A stretch of DNA of 64,000 nucleotides from assembly GCF_009380165.1 (NCBI RefSeq), contig NZ_WHUF01000005.1, positions 559,022 to 623,021 on the forward strand, given 5' to 3'. Positions 8,014 through 16,008 of the stretch are shown here, piece by piece (the first letter of the stretch is position 1; every line of letters starts with the position of its first letter). The notes below the pieces were generated by a model that was given only the letters and a program-made list of their open reading frames with translations, was not told the DNA's origin and did no database searches. The stretch is from Rugamonas rivuli. Its GTDB lineage: Bacteria; Pseudomonadota; Gammaproteobacteria; Burkholderiales; Burkholderiaceae_D. The position numbers were made by a program, and so were the translations under genes.

Positions 8014-8658
8014 ATGGACACCCCAACCTCCACCAAACAATCGCTGCACCCGGTCATGGTCATCGCCGCCGTCGCGGTGGTGCTGTTCTGCGGCGTCGGC
8101 AGCGCCGCCATCATGGGCTGGCTGCCCAACTCCAGCGCCACCGTGCCGGGCGCCGCGCCCATGCCCGGCCAGCTGTCGTCGGTGCCGCCGGCCGAACAGC
8201 AGTCGCTGCCAGCGCAGCCGGCAGGCGGCTACGCCAACAACGTGGCGCCGGCACAGGGCCAGTATCCGACGCAGCAGCAACAACCGCAGCAACAGGAACA
8301 GGTCGCCCAACAGGGCCCGGCCGTCTGCGCCAGCTGCGGCGTGGTGCAATCGGTACGTTCGATCGAACACCGCGGCCAGGGTAGCGGCGTCGGCGCGGCC
8401 GGCGGCGCCATCCTGGGCGGCCTGCTGGGCAACCAGGTCGGCAGCGGCCACGGCCGTCAACTGGCTACCGTGGCCGGTGCGGTCGGCGGCGCCGTGGCCG
8501 GCAACCAGGTCGAAGGCAATATGAAAACCACGCACAGCTGGGAGATCACGGTGCGCATGGACAATGGCAAGAAACGCGTGCTGCACCAGTCGTCGCAGCC
8601 GCAATGGCGCGAAGGCGACCAGGTCAAGATTGTCAACGGCCAACTGCGTTCCATTTAA
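8014..8658 (+). CDS. Glycine-zipper 2TM domain protein
   Basis: 214 residues. It has an N-terminal membrane anchor (about 12-36), a Pro/Gln-rich linker (about 45-105), and a glycine-zipper 2TM segment ('GVGAAGGAILGGLLGNQVG...VAGAVGGAVAGNQVEG', about 125-170). A C-terminal beta domain ends 'GDQVKIVNGQLRSI', as in outer-membrane lipoprotein SlyB/RcsF-adjacent glycine-zipper proteins. AAAGGA precedes the ATG. The stop codon overlaps the first bases of the next regulatory palindrome (8656-8675). It is probably an envelope-stress protein under the divergent Crp/Fnr regulator. Confidence 0.88.
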   Translation: MDTPTSTKQSLHPVMVIAAVAVVLFCGVGSAAIMGWLPNSSATVPGAAPMPGQLSSVPPAEQQSLPAQPAGGYANNVAPAQGQYPTQQQQPQQQEQVAQQGPAVCASCGVVQSVRSIEHRGQGSGVGAAGGAILGGLLGNQVGSGHGRQLATVAGAVGGAVAGNQVEGNMKTTHSWEITVRMDNGKKRVLHQSSQPQWREGDQVKIVNGQLRSI

Positions 8659-8700
8659 GTACGGCAGCGTACAGAGAAGCAAGCCCGCATTGCAGATAAT
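8656..8700 (+). promoter_or_regulatory. Candidate class II Crp/Fnr-type promoter for the 48-residue membrane protein
   Basis: The 20-mer TAAGTACGGCAGCGTACAGA (8656-8675), 19 bases, then GATAAT (8695-8700, 5 of 6 consensus). The predicted start is near 8707, with a 90-nt leader to the ATG at 8797. Both palindrome half-sites are nearly intact. Confidence 0.7.
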
Positions 8701-8796
8701 GGAAGCCAGATACACGAACACGACAACATAATCAAACGTTCGCAATCGCTTTCGATGCCCACCGTGGACATCGCATAACAACCTGAGGAGAGAGTC

Positions 8797-8943
8797 ATGC
8801 TCTATACCATCGCTGTAGTTTTGCTTATCCTGTGGCTGCTGGGCCTGGTCACTTCATACACCATCGGCGGATTTATCCACATCCTGCTGGTTGTTGCTAT
8901 CATCATGGTGCTGCTGCGCCTGATTAGCGGACGCGGCGTGTAG
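8797..8943 (+). CDS. Lmo0937-type small membrane protein
   Basis: 48 residues beginning 'MLYTIAVVLLILWLLGLV', with two hydrophobic segments (about 3-20 and 24-42) and a basic 'RLISGRGV' end. This is the usual form of the lmo0937/'YqaE-neighbour' small stress membrane proteins. GAGGAG lies 6 bases before the ATG. It sits behind the candidate regulator site at 8656-8700, and a hairpin with a T-run (8970-9009) follows. Its function is unknown. Homologues are commonly stress-induced. Confidence 0.85.
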   Translation: MLYTIAVVLLILWLLGLVTSYTIGGFIHILLVVAIIMVLLRLISGRGV

Positions 8944-8969
8944 CGCCCATTCTGCAAGCCCCTCCGAAG

Positions 8970-9009
8970 CGGCGCTCCACCTGACGGTGGCGTGCCGTTT
9001 TTCTTTTTT
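8970..9009 (+). terminator. Probable terminator after the small membrane protein
   Basis: An imperfect hairpin centred on CCACC-TGAC-GGTGG (extended by CGGCG...CGTGCCG) is followed by TTTTTCTTTTTT. It ends only one base before the GGGAG ribosome site of the next gene at 9020. Confidence 0.65.
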
Positions 9010-9019
9010 GGGAGATCAC

Positions 9020-9550
9020 ATGAAACGATTGATAGTTGCGCTGGCCATGCTGGCCGCGGTGCCAGCCTCGGCCCAGACCTTCAAGCCCGGCCTGTGGGAG
9101 CTGACCAACAAGGTCAAGACCGGCAATGCCCAGACCGACCAGGCGATGAGCATGGCGCTCAAGCAGCTGGCCAATCTGCCGCCCGAACAGCGCGCGCAGA
9201 TGGAAGCGATGATGAAGCAGAACGGCGTCTCCATGCCCAAGGCCGGCGGCGACGGCGGCATCGTCGTGACCGCCTGCGTCACGCCCGAGATGGCGGCGAA
9301 AAAGGAATTGCCGATGAATCAGAAAGGCAAATGCACGTCGAAGAACGATCCGGTGGCGGGCGGCATGAACATCTCGTTCAGCTGCACCGAGCCGGCCTCC
9401 AGCGGCACCGGCACGCTGCGCTTCAACGGCGACAGCAGCTATGTGATGAACATGAACGTCAGCAGCGAAGCAGGCGGCAAGCCGCAGAACGTGCAGGTGG
9501 AATCGACCGGACGCTGGCTGAGCGCCAGCTGCCCGGCCAAGCCTCAGTGA
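9020..9550 (+). CDS. DUF3617 domain secreted protein
   Basis: 176 residues with a classical signal peptide ('LIVALAMLAAVPASAQ', cleavage after about residue 18), then 'FKPGLWELTNKVKTG', the usual start of DUF3617 periplasmic proteins. Four cysteines (near 'TACVTPE', 'GKCTS', 'FSCTE', 'ASCPAK') could form two disulfides. The start ATG has GGGAG 5 bases upstream. An 11-codon upstream extension lacks a signal-peptide-compatible start. Function is unknown. It converges on the aminotransferase gene, the two stops being adjacent. Confidence 0.88.
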   Translation: MKRLIVALAMLAAVPASAQTFKPGLWELTNKVKTGNAQTDQAMSMALKQLANLPPEQRAQMEAMMKQNGVSMPKAGGDGGIVVTACVTPEMAAKKELPMNQKGKCTSKNDPVAGGMNISFSCTEPASSGTGTLRFNGDSSYVMNMNVSSEAGGKPQNVQVESTGRWLSASCPAKPQ

Positions 9551-10387
9551 TTACTCGCTGTCGGAGAACGCCATGTAGCGCTGCAAGGCCAGCGTGGCGA
9601 TCGGGCCCACCGGCAGGCTGCGCGCCTCATAGCGGATGCACGGCGTGACCTTGCCGTAGTTGCCGGTGTTGAAGATCTCGATCGCCGTTTCCAGTTCCTC
9701 GGGACGCACCGAGCGCTCTTCGACCACGATGCCCTCTTTCGCCAGCAAGGCGATCACGCGCGCGCGGGTGATGCCGGACAGGAAAGTGCCGTTGGCGACC
9801 GGCGTCACGACCTTGCCTTCCGGCGTGACCAGGAACAGATTGGCGGAAGCGAACTCGGCGACATTGCCGGCGTTGTCGCACACCACCGCGTTGTCGTAGC
9901 CGCGCTGCTGGGCTTCGCGGATGGCCTTGCTGGTGTTGGCGTACAGCGCCGACGCCTTGGCATCGGTCGGCGCCATCGACGGGTCCGGGCGGCGCAGCGC
10001 CGTCAGGCAGGCCGAGAAGCCGGTGAAGGCCGGCATAGGCGCATCGAACAGCGTCAGCGCGAACGCGCTCTTCTCCGGCACCGGCACCAGCAGGCCGTCG
10101 GTGCCGAACACCAGCGGACGGATGTACAGCTCGGCATCGGCCGGGAACTTGGCCACGCCTTCGCGCACCAGCTTTTCCATCTCGTCGACGCTCAGCGGGC
10201 ACACCAGGCCCAGGCGCTCGGACGACGTGATAACGCGCTGCAGGTGCAGGCGCAGGTCCGGCATGTGGCCGCGCAGTGAGCGCGCGCCGTCGAATACGGA
10301 CGAACCCAGCCACACACTGTGGTCCATCGCGCCAAACAAGGGGGTGTTACCTTCAGACCAGCTGCCGTTGAAGAAAGTCAGATACAT
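9551..10387 (-). CDS. Class IV aminotransferase (branched-chain amino acid type)
   Basis: 278-residue fold-type IV PLP enzyme. The likely Schiff-base lysine is in 'DAKASALYAN' (aligned with K-x-x-x-N-Y of IlvE). The family signature follows as 'NAGNVAEFASANLFLV', and 'GTFLSGITRARVI' provides the phosphate-binding region. N-terminal 'GAMDHSVWLGSSVFDGARS' is typical of branched-chain aminotransferases, but D-amino-acid or aminodeoxychorismate specificity cannot be excluded. It is monocistronic. The porin gene upstream on the same strand ends at 10430. Confidence 0.9.
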   Translation of the reverse strand: MYLTFFNGSWSEGNTPLFGAMDHSVWLGSSVFDGARSLRGHMPDLRLHLQRVITSSERLGLVCPLSVDEMEKLVREGVAKFPADAELYIRPLVFGTDGLLVPVPEKSAFALTLFDAPMPAFTGFSACLTALRRPDPSMAPTDAKASALYANTSKAIREAQQRGYDNAVVCDNAGNVAEFASANLFLVTPEGKVVTPVANGTFLSGITRARVIALLAKEGIVVEERSVRPEELETAIEIFNTGNYGKVTPCIRYEARSLPVGPIATLALQRYMAFSDSE

Positions 10388-10429
10388 GCTCGTTCCTGGT
10401 GAGTGCTAAAACGAGCAATTTAGCACGGA

Positions 10430-11497
10430 TCAGAAAGCGTGGCGCAGCCCGATGTGGATGGCCTGGTCGCCGTGTCCGGCGCTGCTGGCGTTGCCGACCG
10501 TGTAGCCGGCGCCGTTGCGGTTCTGGATGCGGGCATAGGCCGCGTAGACATCGCTGCGCTTGGACAGCGCATAGCTGACGCCGACCGCGATCTGGCTGGC
10601 GTCGCGGTTGGCGCCGCTGCGGTCGTCCTTGCGGATATAGGACGCCAGCCAGGTGGTGGCGCCCATCGGCACGGCGACGCCGACCAGTACATCGCGGCTG
10701 TTGTTGGACGGCGTGCTCTGCGCCACCGCGCCGTAGGGGTTGGACATGTCCCACGGCGCGCTGCCGTCGCCCCTGCTGCGGCCGTAGGCGGCATAGCCGA
10801 CGAAGCGGCCGAAGTCGATATTCGCCGCCACCAGCGTATTGCGGGCCGACTGGTCGACCGCCGGCGTGGTGCCGGTGGCGTCCAGCAGATTGTCCTTGCG
10901 CTGGTGGGTGATGCGCAGCGTGGCCGCGCCGTGGGCATAGCCGATGGTGGCGCCGTAAGCCCGGTTGACCTTGCTGTTGTAAGGCGATTCGCCGAAGCTG
11001 TAGATCGCCGCGCCGGTCCAGCCGCCCTTGCTGCGCGGCGACTGGTACTTGATGGTGTTGTCGTAGCGCTGGACGGTGTAGCCGACCAGGTTGGCCGCGC
11101 TGCCGGCCATGCCGCCGTGGAAAGGGTCGGCGACGTCGGTCAGCGTTTCGTAGACCAGGTTGTACTGCCGGCCCAGCGTGACCGCGCCCAGCGGCCCGTC
11201 CAGCCCGACATAGGCTTGGCGGCCGAACAGCTTGCCGTTCTGGTCGGAGCGGCCGGTATCGTTGAGCACGCCCGCCTCCAGCGTGTAGACCGCCGCCGTG
11301 CCGCCGCCCAGGTCTTCGCGCCCGCGCACGCCCAGCCGCGAGCCGGAGGCGACGCCGCTGTCGACGCGGGTGTGCGCGCAGGCGCCCTGCGGGCAGCCCC
11401 GCTCCGCCACCACGCCGGCGTCGAGCAGGCCGTAGACCTGCTGCGCGGCGGCGCTCAGCGGCAGGATCAGGGGCAGCGCGTATAAAATCGGTTTCAT
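10430..11497 (-). CDS. Gram-negative general porin (Burkholderiales type)
   Basis: 355 residues from the ATG at 11497. The start was chosen because it gives a proper signal peptide ('LYALPLILPLSAAAQ'), whereas upstream TTG/ATG starts do not. The mature part begins 'QVYGLLDAGVV'. It contains the porin constriction-loop-like 'GLDGPLGAVTLGRQYN' and ends in an aromatic residue ('IHIGLRHAF'), as needed for BAM recognition. It is a predicted 16-strand trimeric diffusion porin. The divergent intergenic region to the recombinase-family gene holds a perfect 20-bp palindrome at 11621-11640. Confidence 0.9.
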   Translation of the reverse strand: MKPILYALPLILPLSAAAQQVYGLLDAGVVAERGCPQGACAHTRVDSGVASGSRLGVRGREDLGGGTAAVYTLEAGVLNDTGRSDQNGKLFGRQAYVGLDGPLGAVTLGRQYNLVYETLTDVADPFHGGMAGSAANLVGYTVQRYDNTIKYQSPRSKGGWTGAAIYSFGESPYNSKVNRAYGATIGYAHGAATLRITHQRKDNLLDATGTTPAVDQSARNTLVAANIDFGRFVGYAAYGRSRGDGSAPWDMSNPYGAVAQSTPSNNSRDVLVGVAVPMGATTWLASYIRKDDRSGANRDASQIAVGVSYALSKRSDVYAAYARIQNRNGAGYTVGNASSAGHGDQAIHIGLRHAF

Positions 11498-11620
11498 GGC
11501 AAGCAGGAGTCGAATGGGTGATAGGCCCATGGTAAGACGGGCGCCGCCGCTTTTCTGTGCGGACGACCACGTTTCGCCAGCTCTTACTTCGGCCACACTC
11601 AAGTTTCCCAGCGGATAGAC

Positions 11621-11665
11621 TATGTACGCCAGCGTACATACTTGGCAGACTTATACGTCTATACT
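11621..11665 (+). promoter_or_regulatory. Candidate class II Crp/Fnr-type promoter for the recombinase-family/cls operon
   Basis: The perfect inverted repeat TATGTACGCCAGCGTACATA (11621-11640) is followed by 19 bases and TATACT (11660-11665, 5 of 6 consensus). The predicted start is near 11672, 29 bases before the ATG at 11701. It is the best of the five sites and gives the consensus. It might also affect the divergent porin. Confidence 0.75.
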
Positions 11666-11700
11666 GCGTTTTTGTCCTACGCGGTCCGCCCGCCTTATGC

Positions 11701-13788
11701 ATGCTAGACATCCTCGAACGCATAGACGCAGACAGCAATGACATCGGCCTGATGGTCGAGCTGTTCGATACCCTGCGTCCCCCGCGCGCCACCGACGGCG
11801 CCCGCGCCACGGCCAATGTGCGCACCCTGTGCCAGCTGCTGCGCGGCAATCCCGCCCACGCGCTGGCCCTGCACCACTACGCGCGCAAGCTGCTCTCCAG
11901 CCGCCGTCACGCCAGCCTGTACACCGAGATCGGCGTGCTGTCGAACGACGGCTTCTTCACCGAACTCAAGCGGCGTATCGCCTACCGCATCCTGCCGCCC
12001 GCGCTGGGCGACGACTACCTGAGCGACGCCCTCGACCGCGTGGTCTACCGCCGCACCGATTACCTGTGGATCGCCGCCGTGCCCGCCGCCGACTGGCTGG
12101 CCCTGCTCGACGTGGTCAACGACGCGCCCGCCGCGCCCAACCTGATGCTGCCCGGCCTGCTGGAAGCGATACGCACGCTGTCCTACCGCGTGTGCGCCAT
12201 CGGCCTGGAACCGACGCTGACCAATTTCCACACCGAGATGGAAACCTACGAATCGCCCTTCATGGTGCAGAACTTCGAGGTCAATGCCTATCTCGACCAC
12301 TACCAGCGCATGCTGGGCGGCGAACAGGCCGCGCCGGAAGACGCGCGCCACCTGCTGGTGATGCTGGACCAGTGCGACGCCGTGGTCGCCAAGATCCGCA
12401 AGAAAGCCTTGAGCCAGGGCACCAGCATCGCCCTGACCTATCTGCTGGTGACGCTGACGCAAAGCATAGACCGGCTGCGCAAGCTGCTGTTCCTGGTCGA
12501 CGTCAGCGGCGAGCTGCAGGCCGCGCCGGCCGAGATCCAGCCGGTAGACGCCGGCCACGCGCCGCACCAGCAGGAAGGCCCGCCCAGCCCGCGCCGCGGG
12601 GCCGCCGTCGGCCTGGCGCTGGAACTGATCGAGGCGCACAACAACAAGTACATGGTGCGCGACCTGATGCGCGACAACATCGACCTGCTGGCGCGCAACG
12701 TCACCGAGAACGCCAGCCACACCGGCGAGCACTACGTGGCCGACCACCGCAAGGAACTGGGCGGCATGTTCGTGTCCTCGGCCGGCGCCGGCCTGGTGAT
12801 CGGCTTCATGGCGCTGTTCAAGATCCTGATGTCCTACCTGCGCGCCGCGCCGCTGGTCGAAGCCTTCCTGTTCAGCATGAACTATTCGCTGGGCTTCATG
12901 TTCATCCACCTGCTGCACTTCACCGTCGCCACCAAGCAGCCGGCGATGACGGCCTCGCGCATCGCCGCCGGCCTGCACAGCAAGGATGGCCGCAACATCG
13001 ACCTCGACAGCATGGCCGAGCTGTGCAGCAAGGTGATACGCACGCAGAACATGGCGGTGCTGGGCAACCTGGCCACCGCCATCCCGACCGCGTGGCTGAT
13101 CGCCATGGCCTGGCCGCTGATCACCGGCCACCATCTGGTGTCGCCGGACAAGGCCATGCACCTGCTGCACGACATCGATCCCTTCCACGCGCCGACGCTG
13201 ATCTACGCCGCCATCGCCGGCGTCTGCCTGTTCGTCGCCGGCCTGATTTCCGGCTACTACGACAACAAGGCGCTGTACACCCGCTGGGCACAGCGCATCG
13301 CGCAACTGCGCGGCCTGCGCTGGCTGCTGGGGCAGGAACGCCTGAACCGTCTGGGCGTCTACATGGAAAACAATCTGGGCGGGCTGATGGGGAATTTCTT
13401 CTTCGGCATCCTGCTCGGCGTGATGCCGCTGCTGGGCTTTTTGCTGGGCATGCCGCTGGACATCCGCCACGTCACCTTCTCGTCGGCCAACTTTGCGACA
13501 GCGATGGTCGGACTCGATCACAATGTTAGTTGGCAACTGGTGGCGACGTCGGTGGCCGGCTTCCTGCTGATCGGCACCGTCAACCTGCTGGTCAGCTTCG
13601 GGCTGGCGCTGTGGGTGGCGCTGCGTTCGCGCCAGGTGCATTTCAAGCACGGCTGGCAGTTGCTCAAGGCGCTGGGGCGCAGGTTCCGCCAGGGGCCGGT
13701 ATCGTTCTTCTTCGGCTCCGCCGCGGAAGAGGCGGAGCCCCAGGCGCTGGCCGATGAATCGAAGTCCAACGACAAGGCACACAGATGA
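11701..13788 (+). CDS. 'Site-specific recombinase' (Gcr-type) family membrane protein
   Basis: 695 residues. The sequence matches the proteobacterial family historically named site-specific recombinase after the gonococcal gcr gene. No tyrosine- or serine-recombinase catalytic motif is visible. The N-terminal half is soluble and helical. The C-terminal half has several hydrophobic segments (around residues 355-380, 395-415, 455-480, 505-525, 560-590, 620-645), which suggests a multi-pass membrane protein. The start was set at the ATG giving a 29-nt leader from the predicted promoter; an upstream 48-codon extension crosses the promoter. It overlaps the next gene by 4 bases (ATGA), indicating translational coupling with a cardiolipin-synthase-like protein. 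Confidence 0.85.
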   Translation: MLDILERIDADSNDIGLMVELFDTLRPPRATDGARATANVRTLCQLLRGNPAHALALHHYARKLLSSRRHASLYTEIGVLSNDGFFTELKRRIAYRILPPALGDDYLSDALDRVVYRRTDYLWIAAVPAADWLALLDVVNDAPAAPNLMLPGLLEAIRTLSYRVCAIGLEPTLTNFHTEMETYESPFMVQNFEVNAYLDHYQRMLGGEQAAPEDARHLLVMLDQCDAVVAKIRKKALSQGTSIALTYLLVTLTQSIDRLRKLLFLVDVSGELQAAPAEIQPVDAGHAPHQQEGPPSPRRGAAVGLALELIEAHNNKYMVRDLMRDNIDLLARNVTENASHTGEHYVADHRKELGGMFVSSAGAGLVIGFMALFKILMSYLRAAPLVEAFLFSMNYSLGFMFIHLLHFTVATKQPAMTASRIAAGLHSKDGRNIDLDSMAELCSKVIRTQNMAVLGNLATAIPTAWLIAMAWPLITGHHLVSPDKAMHLLHDIDPFHAPTLIYAAIAGVCLFVAGLISGYYDNKALYTRWAQRIAQLRGLRWLLGQERLNRLGVYMENNLGGLMGNFFFGILLGVMPLLGFLLGMPLDIRHVTFSSANFATAMVGLDHNVSWQLVATSVAGFLLIGTVNLLVSFGLALWVALRSRQVHFKHGWQLLKALGRRFRQGPVSFFFGSAAEEAEPQALADESKSNDKAHR

Positions 13789-15176
13789 ACATTACCCGCA
13801 TGCGCTACTGGCTATCCCCGGCCTTGATGTGTTGGGGCCTGCTGGGCGCATGCGCATCGCTGCCCGATGTGACGGCGATGAGCGGCAAGCTCGATCCCGC
13901 CGCCACGCCCAGCGTCCAGGGCGCCAACGGCGCCATCGGCGAGGCGCGCACGCGGGCGCTGCTGGCCAAGCGCTGGCCCAAGGGATCGCTCGATCTGCAA
14001 GCCCAGGCCGCGCTGGAGGAAGCGGCCACCGGCGTGCCCCTGATCGCCGGCAACAAGTGCACGCTGCTGTTCGACGGCCCGCAGACCATGGCCGAGATGC
14101 TCAAGGCCATCAACGCCGCCCGCAACAACATCAACCTGGAAACCTATATCTTCGACCAGGACGAGCTGGGCCTGAAATTCGCCGACGCGCTGATCGAGAA
14201 GCAGCAGCAAGGCGTGACGGTCAACATCCTGTACGACAGCGTCGGCACCATCGGCGTGCCGGCCGGGTTCTTCGAGCGCATGCGCAAGGCCGGCATCAGG
14301 CTGGTGGAATTCAACCCGGTCAATCCGGCCAAGCTGAGCGGCGAAAGCTGGAAGCTCAACAGCCGCGACCACCGCAAGGTGCTGATCGTCGACGGCGCGA
14401 TCGCCTTCACCGGCGGCATCAACATCAGCGCCACCTACGCCAAGAGCTCGCTGTTCCGCTCCTCGGCCCGGCCCACCGACAAGTCGCAGGTGGGCTGGCG
14501 CGACACCCACATCAAGATCGAAGGGCCGGCGGTGCAAGCCTTCCAGTGGCTGTTCGTGCGCCAGTGGGCCACGCAGGACAAGGACGACCTGCCGGCGGCC
14601 GACTACTTCCCCCAGCCGGTGATCGCCGGCGACAAGGTGGTGCGCGTGCTGGGCAGCGAGCCCGGCGGCAAGTTCGAAATCTACAAGGCCTACAACCTGG
14701 CGATCCAGGAGGCGAAGAAAAGCATCCATATCACCTCCGCCTACTTCGTGCCGGACCGGCAGACGGTCGACGCGCTGATGGCGGCCGCGCGGCGCGGCGT
14801 GGACGTGAAGATCGTGCTGCCGGGCGTGTCGGACAGCGGGCTGGTGTTCTACGCCGGCCACGCGTTCTACGACGATCTGCTGGACAGCGGCGTGCAGATC
14901 CACCAGTTGAAGCTGGCGGTGCTGCATGCCAAGACCGCCGTCATCGACGGCAACTGGTCGACGGTGGGATCGACCAATATCGACACCCGCAGCTTCCTGC
15001 ACAACAGCGAGTTGAACGTGGTGGTGATGGGCGAGGTGTTCGGCACCGAGATGGAGAAGGCCTTCCAGGAAGACTTGCGCGACTCGGTGCGGATCACGCC
15101 GGAAGCGTGGCGCCACCGCCCGTGGGCCGACCGCCTGCGCGAATTCGCCGCCCGCTTCATGAACTACTGGCTTTAA
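13785..15176 (+). CDS. Phospholipase-D family cardiolipin synthase-like lipoprotein
   Basis: 463 residues. A signal/lipobox at the N-terminus ('MCWGLLGACAS', Cys near 23) is followed by two PLD domains. The HKD motifs are 'HRKVLIVDG' (about 200-208, then 'AIAFTGGINIS') and 'HAKTAVIDG' (about 382-390, then 'WSTVGSTNID'). These predict phosphatidyl transfer, as in ClsA/ClsB, or phospholipid hydrolysis. It is translationally coupled to the recombinase-family gene by an ATGA overlap and convergent with a lipid-metabolism operon. The lipoprotein anchor places it in the periplasm or outer membrane, unusual for ClsA, so the substrate is uncertain. Confidence 0.9.
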   Translation: MNITRMRYWLSPALMCWGLLGACASLPDVTAMSGKLDPAATPSVQGANGAIGEARTRALLAKRWPKGSLDLQAQAALEEAATGVPLIAGNKCTLLFDGPQTMAEMLKAINAARNNINLETYIFDQDELGLKFADALIEKQQQGVTVNILYDSVGTIGVPAGFFERMRKAGIRLVEFNPVNPAKLSGESWKLNSRDHRKVLIVDGAIAFTGGINISATYAKSSLFRSSARPTDKSQVGWRDTHIKIEGPAVQAFQWLFVRQWATQDKDDLPAADYFPQPVIAGDKVVRVLGSEPGGKFEIYKAYNLAIQEAKKSIHITSAYFVPDRQTVDALMAAARRGVDVKIVLPGVSDSGLVFYAGHAFYDDLLDSGVQIHQLKLAVLHAKTAVIDGNWSTVGSTNIDTRSFLHNSELNVVVMGEVFGTEMEKAFQEDLRDSVRITPEAWRHRPWADRLREFAARFMNYWL

Positions 15177-15180
15177 GCCA

Positions 15181-15999
15181 TCACGCCTCGGCAGTCAGCG
15201 TCCACGTACCGCCACTGCGCTGGAAGCGCTCGGTGTGGGCCAGCTCGAAGCTGCCGGTGCCGTCCACCCAGCTGTAGCGGTGCACTTCAACCCGGTCATG
15301 CTCGACCTGGATGACGTTGAAGGAATTCGATTCGCCCCGCCCGCGCGTGGATGTGGCCGTGCCAGCCTGCACCATCAAGGCCGCATAGCCGCTGATCTCG
15401 TAGCGCTCGGCCGTGTTGTGCGCGTGGCTGACGTGCATATGCCCCGCCAGCAGCAAATCCACGCCGCACTCGGCAAACGCCCGCATCGCCAGCGGCGCGC
15501 GGTCGACCAGGTCGTCCTTGTCGAAGGAGTCCGGCAAATCGAAGGGATGGTGGGTGACGATGATGCGCGTCAGGTGCGGATCGACGTCGCCCATGCGGCG
15601 GCGGATCTGCTCGATCTGCTCGCGGTTGATGCGGCCATCCTTGAACGTCAGCGACCGCGCCGTGTTAATGCCCAGCACGGCGATTTCCTCGTCCACATAT
15701 TCCGGCGTCAGGTCCAGCGTGACGTAGCGCGTGTACTTGCGCAGCGGCGCCAGGAAACGGCTGGCGACGTTGTACAGCGGGATGTCGTGATTGCCCGGCA
15801 CCACGATCTGCGGCCCCGGCAAGGTGTCGAGAAACGCCCGCGCCGCCTTGAACTCCTCGGTCCTGGCGCGCTGCGTCAGGTCGCCGGACACCACCACCAC
15901 GTCCGGAGCCAGCCTTGCGACCAGCTCCTGCAACGGCCGCAACAGCTGGTGGTCGACGCGGCCGAAATGCAGATCGGATAAATGGACGATGGTGCGCAT
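15181..15999 (-). CDS. Calcineurin-like metallophosphoesterase
   Basis: 272-residue dimetal phosphoesterase with all core motifs: 'SDLHFG' (D-x-H), 'VVSGDLTQ' (GD), 'VPGNHD' (GNH[DE]), 'VTHHPF' and 'LAGHMHVSH' (GHxH). No signal peptide is present, so it is cytosolic. The family includes cAMP phosphodiesterases and lipid-related phosphatases. It follows the lipid-kinase-like gene by 9 bases, so it is the last gene of a PAP2 / kinase / phosphoesterase transcript. Its stop is 5 bases from the convergent cls-like gene. Confidence 0.9.
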   Translation of the reverse strand: MRTIVHLSDLHFGRVDHQLLRPLQELVARLAPDVVVVSGDLTQRARTEEFKAARAFLDTLPGPQIVVPGNHDIPLYNVASRFLAPLRKYTRYVTLDLTPEYVDEEIAVLGINTARSLTFKDGRINREQIEQIRRRMGDVDPHLTRIIVTHHPFDLPDSFDKDDLVDRAPLAMRAFAECGVDLLLAGHMHVSHAHNTAERYEISGYAALMVQAGTATSTRGRGESNSFNVIQVEHDRVEVHRYSWVDGTGSFELAHTERFQRSGGTWTLTAEA

Positions 16000-16008
16000 G
16001 AGGCCCTC

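Noticed and set aside
11701..13788. Mobile element or integrase, from the family name 'site-specific recombinase'
   Set aside because: No catalytic Ser/Tyr recombinase motif, no att-like repeats, and several membrane segments.
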